Shown: piece after piece, positions 46,913 through 56,388 of the stretch
Layout of the letters: every line of letters begins with the position of its first letter
Numbering within the stretch: the first letter of the stretch is position 1
Origin: Candidatus Koribacter versatilis Ellin345
GTDB lineage: Bacteria; Acidobacteriota; Terriglobia; Terriglobales; Acidobacteriaceae
Direction of reading: 5' to 3'
NCBI RefSeq assembly: GCF_000014005.1
Contig: NC_008009.1
Coordinates: 1,550,001 to 1,614,000, forward strand
Length of the DNA stretch: 64,000 nt
Program-made: the position numbers and the translations under genes
The notes under the pieces: model-generated
Database searches by the model: none
Seen by the model: only the letters and a program-made list of their open reading frames with translations
What the model was told of the DNA's origin: nothing

Positions 46913-47176
46913 ATGATCGCGGAACTCAGTATCCTGAACGAATGGATCCCCGAACAAATGGAACCGGGCACTATCTTCGTCCTCGAAAATGCGGGCGAAG
47001 TCGGCGAAAGCGTCGATCCATACTGGGCAGTACTCTCTTGCCCCACCTGTGGCACGTTAGGACTGATCACTCGAAAGCAAGTGGCCGGACTGCTGGCTGT
47101 CATCTGCGGCTCGCAGATGTGCTCAGCTCAGTACTTCCTTAACGACGACCAAATCGTTCCGCGAAAACCGTTCTAG
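46913..47176 (+). CDS. Small CxxC protein of unknown function
   Basis: An 87-residue protein with AAGGGGGAAA ahead of the ATG. Cys43 and Cys46 form CPTCG; Cys65 and Cys70 form a looser second pair (CGSQMC). Together they may make a small zinc ribbon. The N-terminus (MIAELSILNEWIPEQ) is helical. Located directly downstream of the MerR gene, so the two are probably cotranscribed. No family known to me. Confidence 0.65.
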   Translation: MIAELSILNEWIPEQMEPGTIFVLENAGEVGESVDPYWAVLSCPTCGTLGLITRKQVAGLLAVICGSQMCSAQYFLNDDQIVPRKPF

Positions 47177-47182
47177 ACTTTT

Positions 47183-47252
47183 TTGTATCAGGGCAGCGCT
47201 TCAGCACTGCCGAATCGAGAGGTATCAGACCATCGGGGCTTTAGCCCCTGCG
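47183..47252 (+). repeat. Two-hairpin palindromic repeat, copy 3 (inverted orientation)
   Basis: Here the order is reversed: TTGTATCAGGGCAGCGCTTCAGCACTGCC first, then GGGGCTTTAGCCCC. It is the same element inverted, with more changes in the longer stem. It lies between the CxxC gene and chrA. Confidence 0.8.
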
Positions 47253-47299
47253 ACACACGGGCGCGGCCGGAGTTGCTCGACTCCGCCGCGCCTCGTTCT

Positions 47300-48439
47300 T
47301 TACCCGTGCCAGATCACGCCGATCGCCGCTGCACCTAAAATCAGCCACGCCGAATTCACTTTCCACCGCAGCAGCAGCAACGCGCTCACCAGCGCAATCG
47401 CCACTGTCTGCCAGTTCACAATCGCGTCTCTACCAAGCTGCCACGCCACTACGCCCATCAGCGCCAGCGAAGCCACTACCACGCCGTCGAGTGCCGCACT
47501 CGCAATTTTCGACTTTCGAATCCGGGGCACCAGCGGCCCGCTAATCGCCACCAGAAAAAACGCCGGCAGGAAGATTGCCACCGTCGCCACGGCCGCACCG
47601 CGTGTCCCAGCGATGATGTAGCCGATGAACGTCGCCGTAGTGAACACTGGTCCCGGCGTAATCTGACCTACCGCGACTGCGTCGAGCAACTGCTGCTGTG
47701 TCAGCCAGTGCAGACGATCTACGAAATCGCCGCGTAGAAACGCGAGCAGCACGTAGCCACTCCCAAACAGCACGGACCCGATCTTCAGGAATGTCAGAAA
47801 CAATCGCGAAAGCGATATAGGCACAGCAATCCCCGCAGCCGCCGGAATCGCGCCAACCCACAGCACCGCCGCGCTTTTCGCTCGCTTGCCCCACATCGGC
47901 AAACTCGCCAGCAACGCCGCTCCCAACAGAATGAGCAATTCGTGAGTGCGGAAAACATAAGCGACGGCAGCGAGTGCTCCAACAACTCCCAGCCACCAGC
48001 TTTTCAGCGCGGTTTTACCGAGGTTCCAGAACGCTTGCACGATGATCGCAATCACCACGGGCTTCACTGCAACGAGAACGCCCGCCACGCGCGGCAATGC
48101 GCCGTACTTTACATAAATCGCCGCGATGATCGAGACCAGAATCGCTGCAGGAACAATGAAGCACGCACCCGCAACCAACAGTCCGCGCCATCCGCGCTTG
48201 AGCAACCCGATGTGGATCGCCATCTCGGTCGAACTCGGTCCCGGTATCAGGTTCGCCGCGCCGAGACGATCGAGGAATTCTTCTTCGCTGATCCACCTTC
48301 GTCGACGCACGAACTCGTCGTGCATCATCGCGATGTGCGCAGCGGGCCCACCAAACGCGGTTGTGCCGAGTTTGAAGAACACGAGCGCGAGTTCGCCGAG
48401 TGAGGGGCGCGTCTCAGTCGCAATAGAAGGTGAGCTCAT
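47300..48439 (-). CDS. chrA: Chromate transporter family protein
   Basis: A 379-residue CHR-family transporter with two homologous halves. The first half has FGGPAAHIAMMHDEFVRRRRWISEEEFLDRLGAANLIPGPSSTEMA; the second has GSGYVLLAFLRGDFVDRLHWLTQQQLLDAVAVGQITPGPVFT. Family members export chromate or related oxyanions from the cell. It is the last gene of a three-gene minus-strand operon; its start overlaps the DoxX stop as ATGA. Chromate specificity is by family only. Confidence 0.88.
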   Translation of the reverse strand: MSSPSIATETRPSLGELALVFFKLGTTAFGGPAAHIAMMHDEFVRRRRWISEEEFLDRLGAANLIPGPSSTEMAIHIGLLKRGWRGLLVAGACFIVPAAILVSIIAAIYVKYGALPRVAGVLVAVKPVVIAIIVQAFWNLGKTALKSWWLGVVGALAAVAYVFRTHELLILLGAALLASLPMWGKRAKSAAVLWVGAIPAAAGIAVPISLSRLFLTFLKIGSVLFGSGYVLLAFLRGDFVDRLHWLTQQQLLDAVAVGQITPGPVFTTATFIGYIIAGTRGAAVATVAIFLPAFFLVAISGPLVPRIRKSKIASAALDGVVVASLALMGVVAWQLGRDAIVNWQTVAIALVSALLLLRWKVNSAWLILGAAAIGVIWHG

Positions 48440-48873
48440 TCCGTGTTGCTGTCGAGACGCCGGTCCACGGAAAGCGATCCGGCGCCCACGATCAGCAGGA
48501 AGATGCTACCAAGCAGCATGCAAAAATCCACGCGGGCCTCGCGCGCGGTCGCCCAGAATCCTGCCTTCGCCAGCATCGGGAGCTTCGTGGTGAGAATCGC
48601 CACGCTGATGTTGATCGTCAAAGCGATCGCCGCGAGGCGCGTCAGCAAGCCGACAATCAACAACAAGCCGCCGACAATCTCCACCACCCCCACAAACGGC
48701 GCGAAGAATTGCGGCGCTGGGATTCCGATCTTCACGAACCTGCCCACACCAAGCGCCTGCGGGAACAGGAACTTCTGAATTCCTTCCGACAAGAAGACGC
48801 AGCCCACTAACAAACGAACCAGCACCGTCGCTTGCGGCGCACTCGTATGCACGATCTTATGCAGCAGCTTCAT
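48436..48873 (-). CDS. DoxX-family membrane protein
   Basis: A 145-residue DoxX-like membrane protein with four helices. LVRLLVGCVFLSEGIQKFLFP and FVGVVEIVGGLLLIVGLLTRLAA are the family segments. DoxX proteins are linked to redox or thiosulfate-type metabolism in some bacteria, but their role is unsettled. Both ends overlap neighbours by ATGA, so the three genes form a strictly coupled operon. Confidence 0.88.
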   Translation of the reverse strand: MKLLHKIVHTSAPQATVLVRLLVGCVFLSEGIQKFLFPQALGVGRFVKIGIPAPQFFAPFVGVVEIVGGLLLIVGLLTRLAAIALTINISVAILTTKLPMLAKAGFWATAREARVDFCMLLGSIFLLIVGAGSLSVDRRLDSNTE

Positions 48874-49577
48874 GGCTTTGGCGGCGCAGGCGGCGTGAAC
48901 TGCGCAATGTCCTCGAACCCGAACGTCTTCTCAATCTGGCTGATCGTCTCCTCGGCATCGTCGAATCCATCTTTGCCAAATGTCTTGTGCTCGATGTCTT
49001 CGAACTGGTCGCCGATTTCGTCCAATTGCTTGTTGGTGTAGTTCGTCTTCCAGGCAGGGAAGAGGATGGTGTCCTCGCGCGCTGCATGGTTCTGGTACAT
49101 CAGCGTAAACGCCTCGAAGATCTTCGCCAGCTCGTCACCATGTTGCTTGCCGATCTTCCCGTTAGTGACGGCTATCACGTACTCCGTAATTTCGCGCCCT
49201 CGCTGATGCTGTGCTGTCAGCACATCCACGTAGTGCGTCAGTTTGGGTTTGTTCATCTTCTTGATCGTCGGGAAGATGTGTTCCTCTTCCAGCTGGCGCT
49301 CGTGATAATCCTCGCCAAACGTCCGGAATAACTTCGCCGTTTTCTGCAATGCCGCCGGATCCACCGATCCCGGATCGCTCTTCAACTTCGGCACCAGTTC
49401 CGCATACACCAGCAATGCACGACGAATCACCCCGTGCTCGCGCATCAGGTCTTCGGTTGCTGTGACCTCCGGTTCATCTTTTTTTTCTTCTGCAAACAGG
49501 GCGGTGGGAACCAACAGCGCAGCCGCTGCAATTGGACTCTTCTGGAGCAGCTCACGACGGGAAAGGGGATCGGGCAT
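48870..49577 (-). CDS. Exported hemerythrin-like protein
   Basis: A 235-residue protein with a twin-Arg-like N-terminus (SRRELLQKSPIAAAALLVP). The hemerythrin fold follows with di-iron ligands: His in MREHGVIRR, His-Glu pairs in DYHERQLEEEHIF, His in AQHQRGREI, and His-Asp in NHAAREDTILF. Hemerythrins bind O2 or NO or sense oxygen. Tat-type export implies that the cofactor is folded before transport. First in the operon with doxX and chrA. Confidence 0.85.
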   Translation of the reverse strand: MPDPLSRRELLQKSPIAAAALLVPTALFAEEKKDEPEVTATEDLMREHGVIRRALLVYAELVPKLKSDPGSVDPAALQKTAKLFRTFGEDYHERQLEEEHIFPTIKKMNKPKLTHYVDVLTAQHQRGREITEYVIAVTNGKIGKQHGDELAKIFEAFTLMYQNHAAREDTILFPAWKTNYTNKQLDEIGDQFEDIEHKTFGKDGFDDAEETISQIEKTFGFEDIAQFTPPAPPKP

Positions 49578-49730
49578 CGCTACCTCCGTTCGAAGGAGTA
49601 TATGCGTCGAATCGCTGGGACGAATGCCCGCCCTAATGTAAATCTCCGTTCAGAATAAGCACTTAAGCGGCACGTCGCGGAAAGTGGAACTTTCCTGCCA
49701 CTGCATCGTATGTATTAACGGAGATTGAAT

Positions 49731-50054
49731 ATGTACTGTAACTACTGCGGTAAAACCATCCAGGACGACGCCATCCATTGTGCCTACTGCGGATGCCGCG
49801 TGGGCAACATCCCGGTGCGTAACCGTCTCATGCGGCCGCGAGGCGGAGACCGCAAGATCGCCGGCGTTTGCGGCGCAGTCGCCAACTATTTTGATCTCGA
49901 TGTCACCTTAGTACGCGTGGTGTGGCTCATCCTCATCATTTTTGGCGGCACTGGCGTGCTCGCCTACCTCATCGGCTGGATCGTCATCCCCGAGGAGCCG
50001 GTACGGGTCGTCGCCATGGTTCCACCCGGCGCGCAGCCGATGGACCGGACATAA
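49731..50054 (+). CDS. Zinc-ribbon plus PspC-domain membrane protein
   Basis: A 107-residue protein that joins two modules. Residues 1-26 are a zinc ribbon (CNYCGK and CAYCGC), and residues about 40-95 are a PspC domain (RKIAGVCGAVANYFDLDVTLVRVVWL then a helix LIIFGGTGVLAYLIGWIVIPEE). PspC is a stress-response membrane anchor. ATG 49731 is preferred with GGAG seven bases upstream; TTG at 49725 is the alternative. The gene is monocistronic. Confidence 0.9.
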   Translation: MYCNYCGKTIQDDAIHCAYCGCRVGNIPVRNRLMRPRGGDRKIAGVCGAVANYFDLDVTLVRVVWLILIIFGGTGVLAYLIGWIVIPEEPVRVVAMVPPGAQPMDRT

Positions 50055-50169
50055 GTTTATGAGTTCCCAGTCCTCAGCTTTTTGCTGAGCCGGCGGACGC
50101 GCTCCGAATCGCGGCCGCCGCATTTTGCTGTCTGCGGCGGCCGAAGCTTTTCTAGCCGAATCCATCCCC

Positions 50170-50243
50170 TTCACCACAGAGACGCAGAGGTCACAGAGAG
50201 AAATAATTGAAAATCTCTGTGACCTCTGTGCCTCTGTGGTGAA
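50170..50243. repeat. CACCACAGAG-family inverted repeat, full copy
   Basis: Two arms of 30 bases (50170-50199 and 50214-50243) pair with two mismatches around a 14-base AT-rich loop. The same text recurs singly at 13382 and inside the endonuclease IV gene near 51604. Confidence 0.9.
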
Positions 50244-50251
50244 TAAATCGC

Positions 50252-50623
50252 CTATCGCTTGTAGAACGTAATCTCCAGCGGATTCCCATCCGGATCGTTG
50301 AAGTAAATCGAATCCGAGACGCCATGGTCCACCGGCCCGCGAAACGCAATCCCCAGCGCCTTTAAATGTTGCTGCGCCCCCTGGAAACCCGCCGCATCCG
50401 TGTGCCACGCCACGCGATGCCAGTGCGCCTCGCTTCCCGCATCCGTGCGCGGTAATTCCGCCTTGAACAGCGCCAGCTTCGACGTCCCGGCGCCAATCAT
50501 CCACGGCTCCGGGTCCCACTTTCCCATTGGCTTCAACCCGAGTACCTCTTCGTACCACTTCGCCGACCGCGGCAGGTCGCTCACCAGCACCTCGACGTGA
50601 TCGATATGTTGCGCCTTGAACAT
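50252..50623 (-). CDS. VOC (glyoxalase/bleomycin-resistance) superfamily protein
   Basis: A 123-residue VOC-fold protein with the usual metal ligand pattern: HIDHVEVLVSDL near the start, HWHRVAWHTD in the middle and FNDPDGNPLEITFY at the end (final Glu ligand). Members range from glyoxalases to dioxygenases and fosfomycin-resistance enzymes; the substrate is not readable. Its stop lies 8 bp from the end of the large inverted repeat, which may thus terminate the transcript. Confidence 0.85.
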   Translation of the reverse strand: MFKAQHIDHVEVLVSDLPRSAKWYEEVLGLKPMGKWDPEPWMIGAGTSKLALFKAELPRTDAGSEAHWHRVAWHTDAAGFQGAQQHLKALGIAFRGPVDHGVSDSIYFNDPDGNPLEITFYKR

Positions 50624-50655
50624 GAGCCTCCTCTTCAGCTTGCTATGATCTCCCG

Positions 50656-51642
50656 ATGCCCCGCGCGGTTTCGAAAAAAGTAGAAATAGACATCCTCAAA
50701 CTCATCCCACCGCCAAAAACTCCGCCCAAACGCACTGCGGTTCGCATCGGTATTCACACTTCGAGTGCCGGTGGAGTCGAACTCGCCGCGGAACGCGCCT
50801 ACCGTCTCGGCTGCTCCTGCCTCCAAATCTTCTCTTCCAGTCCACGCCAATGGAAGCCCTTTGAACTCGGCCGCTCGCAGTGCGAGACGATGTCGTCCAT
50901 TCGCGCCAAGTATGACCTCAACCCGCTCGTCATCCACGCGAATTACTTGATCAATGTCGCCGGCGGCAATCCCGAGTTCCACCAGAAATCCATCGAAGCC
51001 TTCCGCGCCGAGGTCCAGCGCGGCATCGATCTCTGCGCCGACTACCTCGTTCTGCATCCCGGCTCATTCAAAGGCGCGACGCGCGAAGACGGCCTGCAAC
51101 GCGCCGCGGAAGCCATCGAAGCCGCAGTCGACGGTCTCGGCATCGAGAAGACGAACCTGAAGATCACCATCGAGAACACCGCCGGTTCCGAATTCTCGTT
51201 AGGCGGTAGCTTCGAACAAGTTGCGGAATTAATGGCGCGCCTGCGCAAGCACGTCCCCGTCGCCGCCTGCATCGACACCTGCCATACCCACGTCGCCGGC
51301 TACGACATCACCACGAAAAAGGGCTTCGAGAAAACCCTGCAGCAACTCGACGACACCGTCGGCCTGAAGAATGTCGGAGTTTTCCACTGTAACGACGCCA
51401 AAGCCCCCCGCGGCTCCAAGCTCGACCGCCACCAGCACATCGGCCAGGGAACCATCGGCCTCGAACCCTTCAAATGGCTGTTGAACGATCCACGGCTACA
51501 GCACCCCGCGTTCATCGCCGAAACGCCTATTGACGAGCCGCTGGATGACCTGAAGAATATCGACGCCCTGAAAAGCTGTGTGAAGAAATCAAAGCCTGCC
51601 ATTCACCACAGAGACGCAGAGGCACAGAGAACAAAGAAATAA
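50656..51642 (+). CDS. nfo: Endonuclease IV (AP endonuclease)
   Basis: Endonuclease IV cuts DNA at abasic sites in base-excision repair using three zinc ions. The 328 residues hold GIHTSSAGG near residue 33, LHPGSFKGAT at 135, IENTAG near 172, CIDTCHTHVAGYD near 208, and FHCNDAKAPRGSKLDRHQHIGQG (three metal ligands). The last 14 or so residues (AIHHRDAEAQRTKK) are translated from a CACCACAGAG repeat copy, so the natural C-terminus was extended by repeat insertion. Monocistronic. Confidence 0.95.
   Translation: MPRAVSKKVEIDILKLIPPPKTPPKRTAVRIGIHTSSAGGVELAAERAYRLGCSCLQIFSSSPRQWKPFELGRSQCETMSSIRAKYDLNPLVIHANYLINVAGGNPEFHQKSIEAFRAEVQRGIDLCADYLVLHPGSFKGATREDGLQRAAEAIEAAVDGLGIEKTNLKITIENTAGSEFSLGGSFEQVAELMARLRKHVPVAACIDTCHTHVAGYDITTKKGFEKTLQQLDDTVGLKNVGVFHCNDAKAPRGSKLDRHQHIGQGTIGLEPFKWLLNDPRLQHPAFIAETPIDEPLDDLKNIDALKSCVKKSKPAIHHRDAEAQRTKK
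51604..51632 (+). repeat. CACCACAGAG-family repeat inside nfo
   Basis: The sequence CACCACAGAGACGCAGAGG continues to the nfo stop codon and is translated as HHRDAEAQR. It matches one arm of the copy at 50170. Confidence 0.8.
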
Positions 51643-51700
51643 AAATCCTTCGTGCCCTTCGTGAGCCCTTCGTTTCCTTCGTGTTTAAAGATTTTTGTTT

Positions 51701-52447
51701 TTAAGCAGCCGTAACAATGATCGGGTCGCCGGTCGTGATCACAATGGTGTGCTCATAGTGCGCTGCCAGCGCTTTATTGTGCGTCGAGATCGTCCACCCA
51801 TCCTCACCTGTCACCGTCCGCGCCGGCTTTGCTGAGATGATCGGTTCTACCGCGATCACCATGCCCTCGCGCAGAATGTCGCTGTTCAGCGGATGGTAGA
51901 AGTTCGGCACGCTCGGCGGCTCATGTATGCTGCGCCCCACGCCATGGCCGGTCAGGTCTTTCACCACGCTGAATCCGTGCCGACGCACCTCGCGCTCAAT
52001 CGCTCGTCCGATTTCGTTCACTCGCGTATCGGCCTTCGCGACTTTCATGGCCTGCTGGAACGCCGAGCGCGCGCACTCCAGCATCTTGCGACCTTCGTCG
52101 CCGCCCTCGCCGTCCAGGACCACCGTCGTCGCTGAATCCGCGTAGAAGCCATCGAGCTCAGCGGTCACGTCGAGCTTCACCGCGTCGCCCGGACGCAGCA
52201 TCCGCTTGTTCGGCACTCCGTGCACGATCTGGTCGTTCACGCTGATGCAATTGAATCCCGGAAACTTGTAGACGATCTGCGGCCCCGACCGCGCACCGTG
52301 CTCGCGCAGGAAATTCGCGCCAACTTCGTCCAGTTCACGCGTCGTAACCCCCGGCTTCGCAGCCTCGGTCATATGCTGAATTGCCTCGGCCACCAGCTTG
52401 CCTACGCGCTTGAGTCCTTCCAGCTCTTCTGGCGATCTAACAGTCAT
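51701..52447 (-). CDS. map: Methionine aminopeptidase, type I
   Basis: Removes the initiator methionine from nascent proteins. The 248 residues contain the metal ligands in LDVTAELDGFYADSATT (two Asp), GHGVGRSIHEPP (His) and AVEPIIS (Glu), with the last Glu before a C-terminal HTIVIT strand. ATG 52447 is used; a GTG at 52459 lies in the same frame. It is divergent from leuS, with about 70 bp between the two starts. Confidence 0.95.
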   Translation of the reverse strand: MTVRSPEELEGLKRVGKLVAEAIQHMTEAAKPGVTTRELDEVGANFLREHGARSGPQIVYKFPGFNCISVNDQIVHGVPNKRMLRPGDAVKLDVTAELDGFYADSATTVVLDGEGGDEGRKMLECARSAFQQAMKVAKADTRVNEIGRAIEREVRRHGFSVVKDLTGHGVGRSIHEPPSVPNFYHPLNSDILREGMVIAVEPIISAKPARTVTGEDGWTISTHNKALAAHYEHTIVITTGDPIIVTAA

Positions 52448-52516
52448 CAGCGGTCCCACCCCGTGGGGATTGTTAAAATAAGAAGTTTATAGCCTCCTAG
52501 GAATTGTTGCAGCCAC

Positions 52517-55087
52517 ATGACAGACGAAACTCAAATGACCGAAACTCCGAAAGCCGAAGAGCGCCCTGATCGCTACGATCCGCGGGCGATCGAAGAGAAG
52601 TGGACCGTCCAGTGGGCGAACGATCCCGAGCTGTACGCCAGCGAGCCCGATAGCGCGAAGAAGAAGTTCTACGTCCTTGAGATGCTGCCCTATCCCTCCG
52701 GCGCTCTCCATATGGGACACGTGCGCAACTACGCCATCGGCGACGCCCTAGCGCGTTTCATGTGGATGACTGGCCACAACGTCCTGCACCCCATGGGTTG
52801 GGACGCCTTCGGCTTGCCCGCCGAAAACGCGGCGATCAAGAACCAGCGCCAGCCCCGCGAGTGGACGCTTGGCAACATCGAGGCGATGAAGAAGCAGATG
52901 CGCCGCCTCGGCTTCGCCTACGACTGGTCGAAGGAAATCGCGACATGTTTGCCCGATTACTATCGCTGGAACCAGTGGTTCTTCATCAAGTTCTTTGAGA
53001 AGAACCTCGCATACAAGCGCAAGAGCAAGGTGAACTGGTGCCCCGAGTGCGCCACTGTGCTCGCCAACGAGCAGGTGGTTGACGGCTGCTGCTGGCGCCA
53101 TGAAACCACGCGCGTCGAGCAGCGCGAGTTGGAGCAATGGTTCTTCCGCATTACCGATTACGCCGACGAACTCTTGCGCGATCTCGACCAGCTCGAAGGC
53201 TGGCCGGAAAAAGTAAAGACGATGCAGCGCAACTGGATTGGCCGCAGCGAAGGCGCACTTGTCACCTTCAAGCTTGAGCAACCGTCCGGCCCCAGCGGCG
53301 ACAGCATCACCGTTTTCACCACCCGCATCGACACCATCTTTGGCGCGACCTCGTTGCAGTTGGCGCCCGAACACCCGATCGTCACCGACTTGATCGCGAG
53401 CAATCCCGATTTGCTCTCTGCCGTCGAAGACCTCAAGCAGCAGCAACGCACGGCAAAAGAAAAGGGCGATATCGGCGCCATTGAAAAGCACGGCGTCTTT
53501 ACCGGCGCATATGCCATCAATCCGTTCAATGAAGAGAAGGTGCCCATCTGGATCGCGAACTACATCCTCACGGATTACGGCACCGGCGCGATCATGAGCG
53601 TTCCGGCACATGACGAACGTGACTACGAATTCGCCACGAAATACGGCCTCGAAGTTCGCGTCGTGATCTTGCCGCGCCGCGTGGGCGAGCCGCCTGAGGC
53701 CGGAAAGCCCGAAACCAACGTGCTGCCCTACAGTGGCACCGACAGCTTGCTCATCAACTCCGGCGACTTCACGGGCCTGCCCGTGCAGGAAGCCTTGGAG
53801 AAGATGGCCAAGTTCGCCGAAGAACACGGCTTCGGCAAAGCCACCGTCACCTTCCGCCTGAAGGATTGGGGCATCAGTCGCCAGCGTTACTGGGGCACGC
53901 CCATTCCCATGCTCTATTGCGGCAAGTGCGGAATTGTGCCGGTGCCGGAAGATCAGTTGCCGGTGTTGTTGCCGGAGAACGTGGAGATCACCCTCGCCGG
54001 CGGTTCGCCGCTCACGCGCGTGCAGGAGTGGCTGCACACCACGTGTCCGAAGTGCGGTGGCCCCGCCACGCGCGACACCGACACCATGGACACGTTCGTC
54101 GATTCGTCCTGGTACTTCTATCGCTATACCAATCCGCAGCTCACCACTGCGCCGGTGGATACCAAGACGATTGATTACTGGTTCCCAATCGATCAGTACA
54201 TTGGCGGCGTCGAGCACGCGATCTTGCATTTGATTTACTCGCGCTTCTGGACGAAGGTCATGCGCGACTTGGGATTGGTGCACAACAGCGAGCCGGTCAC
54301 GCGCCTGTTCACGCAGGGCATGGTGATCAAAGACGGCGCGAAGATGTCGAAGAACCTCGGCAACGTTGTCGCGCCGGATGACATGATCGCGAAGTACGGC
54401 GCTGACGCGACGCGCATGTACACGTTGTTCGCCGCGCCACCCGATCGCGATCTCGATTGGCAGGATGCCGGCGTCGAGGGCGTGAGCCGCTTCCTCGCGC
54501 GCGTCTATCGCTTGATCGCGCAGAACCCCATTGTTCATGCGGGCCCCGCGCACTACACGCTTGCCGAGCTTCCAGCTAACGCAAAGAAGATCGCGCGCAA
54601 ATTACATCAGACGATCAAGAGAATTTCGGATGAGCTTGGAGGGCGGTGGCACTTCAATACTTGCGTGGCGGCACTCATGGAATTTGTGAACGAGTGCTAT
54701 GCCGCGCCGGAGTTGTTTGCCAATCCGAAAGAGGGAATCGAGCGCACGTTGGTTGCGGATGTGCAGCGCAAAGTCACGTTGCTGTTGCAGCCGTTCGCGC
54801 CGTACGTGGCGCATGAGTTGTGGGCGATGCTCGGTGAACCTTCGGGATTGTTGAGAGCGCCGTGGCCCGCATTTGACGCGAGTTTGGCGAAGGAAGATGA
54901 AGTTGAGATCGTGGTGCAAGTGAACGGAAAAGTTCGTAGCAAGCTGGTGGTTTCGACGGATGCTTCAGAAGACGAAGTGAAGAAGCTGGCGCTGGCGGAT
55001 GAAAAAGTTCAGGCGGCGATTGCTGGGAAAGAGATTGTGAAGGTCGTGGTGGTTCCGCGGAAGCTGGTCAGTATCGTGGTGAAGTAG
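52517..55087 (+). CDS. leuS: Leucyl-tRNA synthetase
   Basis: Charges tRNA-Leu. The 856 residues show the class I HIGH motif as [15 protein letters not shown], the editing domain around 240-430, the zinc-like Cys pairs (CPECATVL and [11 protein letters not shown]), and the KMSKS motif as [10 protein letters not shown] near residue 612. The C-terminal anticodon-binding part ends in [13 protein letters not shown]. Length is typical for bacterial LeuRS. TAGGAA lies in front of the ATG. Cytoplasmic. Confidence 0.98.
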   Translation: MTDETQMTETPKAEERPDRYDPRAIEEKWTVQWANDPELYASEPDSAKKKFYVLEMLPYPSGALHMGHVRNYAIGDALARFMWMTGHNVLHPMGWDAFGLPAENAAIKNQRQPREWTLGNIEAMKKQMRRLGFAYDWSKEIATCLPDYYRWNQWFFIKFFEKNLAYKRKSKVNWCPECATVLANEQVVDGCCWRHETTRVEQRELEQWFFRITDYADELLRDLDQLEGWPEKVKTMQRNWIGRSEGALVTFKLEQPSGPSGDSITVFTTRIDTIFGATSLQLAPEHPIVTDLIASNPDLLSAVEDLKQQQRTAKEKGDIGAIEKHGVFTGAYAINPFNEEKVPIWIANYILTDYGTGAIMSVPAHDERDYEFATKYGLEVRVVILPRRVGEPPEAGKPETNVLPYSGTDSLLINSGDFTGLPVQEALEKMAKFAEEHGFGKATVTFRLKDWGISRQRYWGTPIPMLYCGKCGIVPVPEDQLPVLLPENVEITLAGGSPLTRVQEWLHTTCPKCGGPATRDTDTMDTFVDSSWYFYRYTNPQLTTAPVDTKTIDYWFPIDQYIGGVEHAILHLIYSRFWTKVMRDLGLVHNSEPVTRLFTQGMVIKDGAKMSKNLGNVVAPDDMIAKYGADATRMYTLFAAPPDRDLDWQDAGVEGVSRFLARVYRLIAQNPIVHAGPAHYTLAELPANAKKIARKLHQTIKRISDELGGRWHFNTCVAALMEFVNECYAAPELFANPKEGIERTLVADVQRKVTLLLQPFAPYVAHELWAMLGEPSGLLRAPWPAFDASLAKEDEVEIVVQVNGKVRSKLVVSTDASEDEVKKLALADEKVQAAIAGKEIVKVVVVPRKLVSIVVK

Positions 55088-55161
55088 ATTTCGCGGGATT
55101 TCACGTCCGGAGAAACAGGTACGTTACAGGTAAAACTTACGGTAAAACCCGAAGTTTAAAA

Positions 55162-55353
55162 GTGGTAAACACCCTCTTGTAAGCGCTTATTTACTAGCGA
55201 TTTGCGGGAGGGTGCCGTTTTTTGGCAACGGTCCAGCCCCCGGATTTTTTCCTCAGAACGGCCACAAATCGCATCCTGACCGCGGGGATTTTTCTAATTC
55301 ATGAGGTTTGCCGCGAAGGTGGTACACAAAAATTGCAAGATTTTGTTTACCAC
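55162..55353. repeat. Nested inverted-repeat element between leuS and the cupin gene
   Basis: GTGGTAAAC (55162-55170) and GTTTACCAC (55345-55353) are outer inverted arms. GCGATTTG (55197-55204) and CAAATCGC (55265-55272) are inner arms. No reading frame is supported between them. The 277-bp gap between genes holds only this. Confidence 0.5.
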
Positions 55354-55364
55354 TCAGTAAATAA

Positions 55365-55694
55365 CTAATCCACGATGAAGAGTCGCGCGCCGGAAGCGGT
55401 GGAAGAGCGGTGGGGATCGGTGTCGTCGGCGCACTGGTAGGACATGCCGGGGGCGAGGGTGAAGCGGCGGCCATCGGCGAGTTCGGTATCGAGTTGGCCT
55501 TCGAGGCAGAAGAGGATGTGTCCTTTGCTGCACCAGTGGTCGGCCTTGTAGCCGGGCGAGTACTCAACGAGCCGCACGCGGATATCACCGAAATTTTGGG
55601 TGCGCCACCAGGCGACGCCAGCCTCACCGGGATGTTCGGTAGGCGCGATCGAAGACCAGTCTGTGACGGCGAACGGGAACGGCGGCATGTTCAT
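55365..55694 (-). CDS. DHCW-type small cupin protein
   Basis: A 109-residue cupin with the DHWC-SKGH motif (YKADHWCSKGHILFCLEGQL) of the DHCW-motif cupin family; here the order is DHWC. The second cupin strand pair reads LAPGMSYQCADDTDPHRSS. No ribosome site stands out for either ATG 55694 or 55688. Downstream of the beta-propeller and regulator genes, all on the minus strand, so one transcript is likely. Ligand unknown. Confidence 0.72.
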   Translation of the reverse strand: MNMPPFPFAVTDWSSIAPTEHPGEAGVAWWRTQNFGDIRVRLVEYSPGYKADHWCSKGHILFCLEGQLDTELADGRRFTLAPGMSYQCADDTDPHRSSTASGARLFIVD

Positions 55695-55740
55695 GCGGGG
55701 AGGATAGCAGAGGGTCCTGAATTCCTGCGTTCCCCAGGAA

Positions 55741-56379
55741 TCAAGCTCTGCGTGGCTTGCGTACCGCGCGCACTTTGCCGGTTTTTTCGCCGCCGCAGAA
55801 GAACTGATCTTTCCCATCGGATTCGAGGCCGGAGATGGCGATGCCTTGAGGCATTTCGATCGTTTCGAGAACGTCTCCAGTTTGAGGATCGACTCGCCGG
55901 ATATCACTATTACCGTTTTCCAGAGTGGCATGCCAGAGTTCGCCTTCGACCCACGTCACGCCGGTGACGAAGCGATTGGACTCGATGGTGCGAAGGACCG
56001 CGCCGGTTTCCGGATCGATTTGGTAGATCTTGCGTTCGCGATAATGGCCGACCCAGAGCGTTCCTTCCGCCCATGCGAGCCCGGAGTCGCCGCCGTGGGC
56101 GGGCGCGGGAATGGTGGCGAGGACCTTGCCGGTTTCCGGATCAATCTTCTGGATGAGGGCTTCGGCGATCTGAAACAGGTAGCGGCCGTCGAAGGCGGTG
56201 CCGGCATGGGCGGGCACGTCGAGTGAGCTCAGCAGTTCGCCGTTTGTCGGGTCGAGGGCGTTGAGGCCATTGTCCGATGCGAACCAGACGTTCTGACCGT
56301 CATAGCTGACGCCGTGCACCCGGTTGATTCCGGGGAACGGGCCGTACTCTCGGAGGATTTCGGCGTTGGAATGCTTCAT
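55741..56379 (-). CDS. Glutamine-cyclotransferase-like beta-propeller protein
   Basis: A 212-residue protein with short repeated propeller blades. LDPTNGELLSSLDVP, IDPETGKVLATIPAP, IDPETGAVLRTIESN and VDPQTGDVLETIEMP are four near-identical blade ends. The family (SGL/NHL or glutamine-cyclotransferase-like) binds small ligands; enzymatic activity is not evident and no catalytic residues can be marked. No signal peptide. Follows the regulator gene by 9 bp. Confidence 0.75.
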   Translation of the reverse strand: MKHSNAEILREYGPFPGINRVHGVSYDGQNVWFASDNGLNALDPTNGELLSSLDVPAHAGTAFDGRYLFQIAEALIQKIDPETGKVLATIPAPAHGGDSGLAWAEGTLWVGHYRERKIYQIDPETGAVLRTIESNRFVTGVTWVEGELWHATLENGNSDIRRVDPQTGDVLETIEMPQGIAISGLESDGKDQFFCGGEKTGKVRAVRKPRRA

Positions 56380-56388
56380 GTTTCCACC

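Noticed and set aside
52748-54553. 601-residue minus-strand frame
   Set aside because: Antisense shadow of leuS; no motifs.
55207-55240. Possible terminator after leuS
   Set aside because: The stem is short and the T-run lies in the loop rather than after it, so not called.
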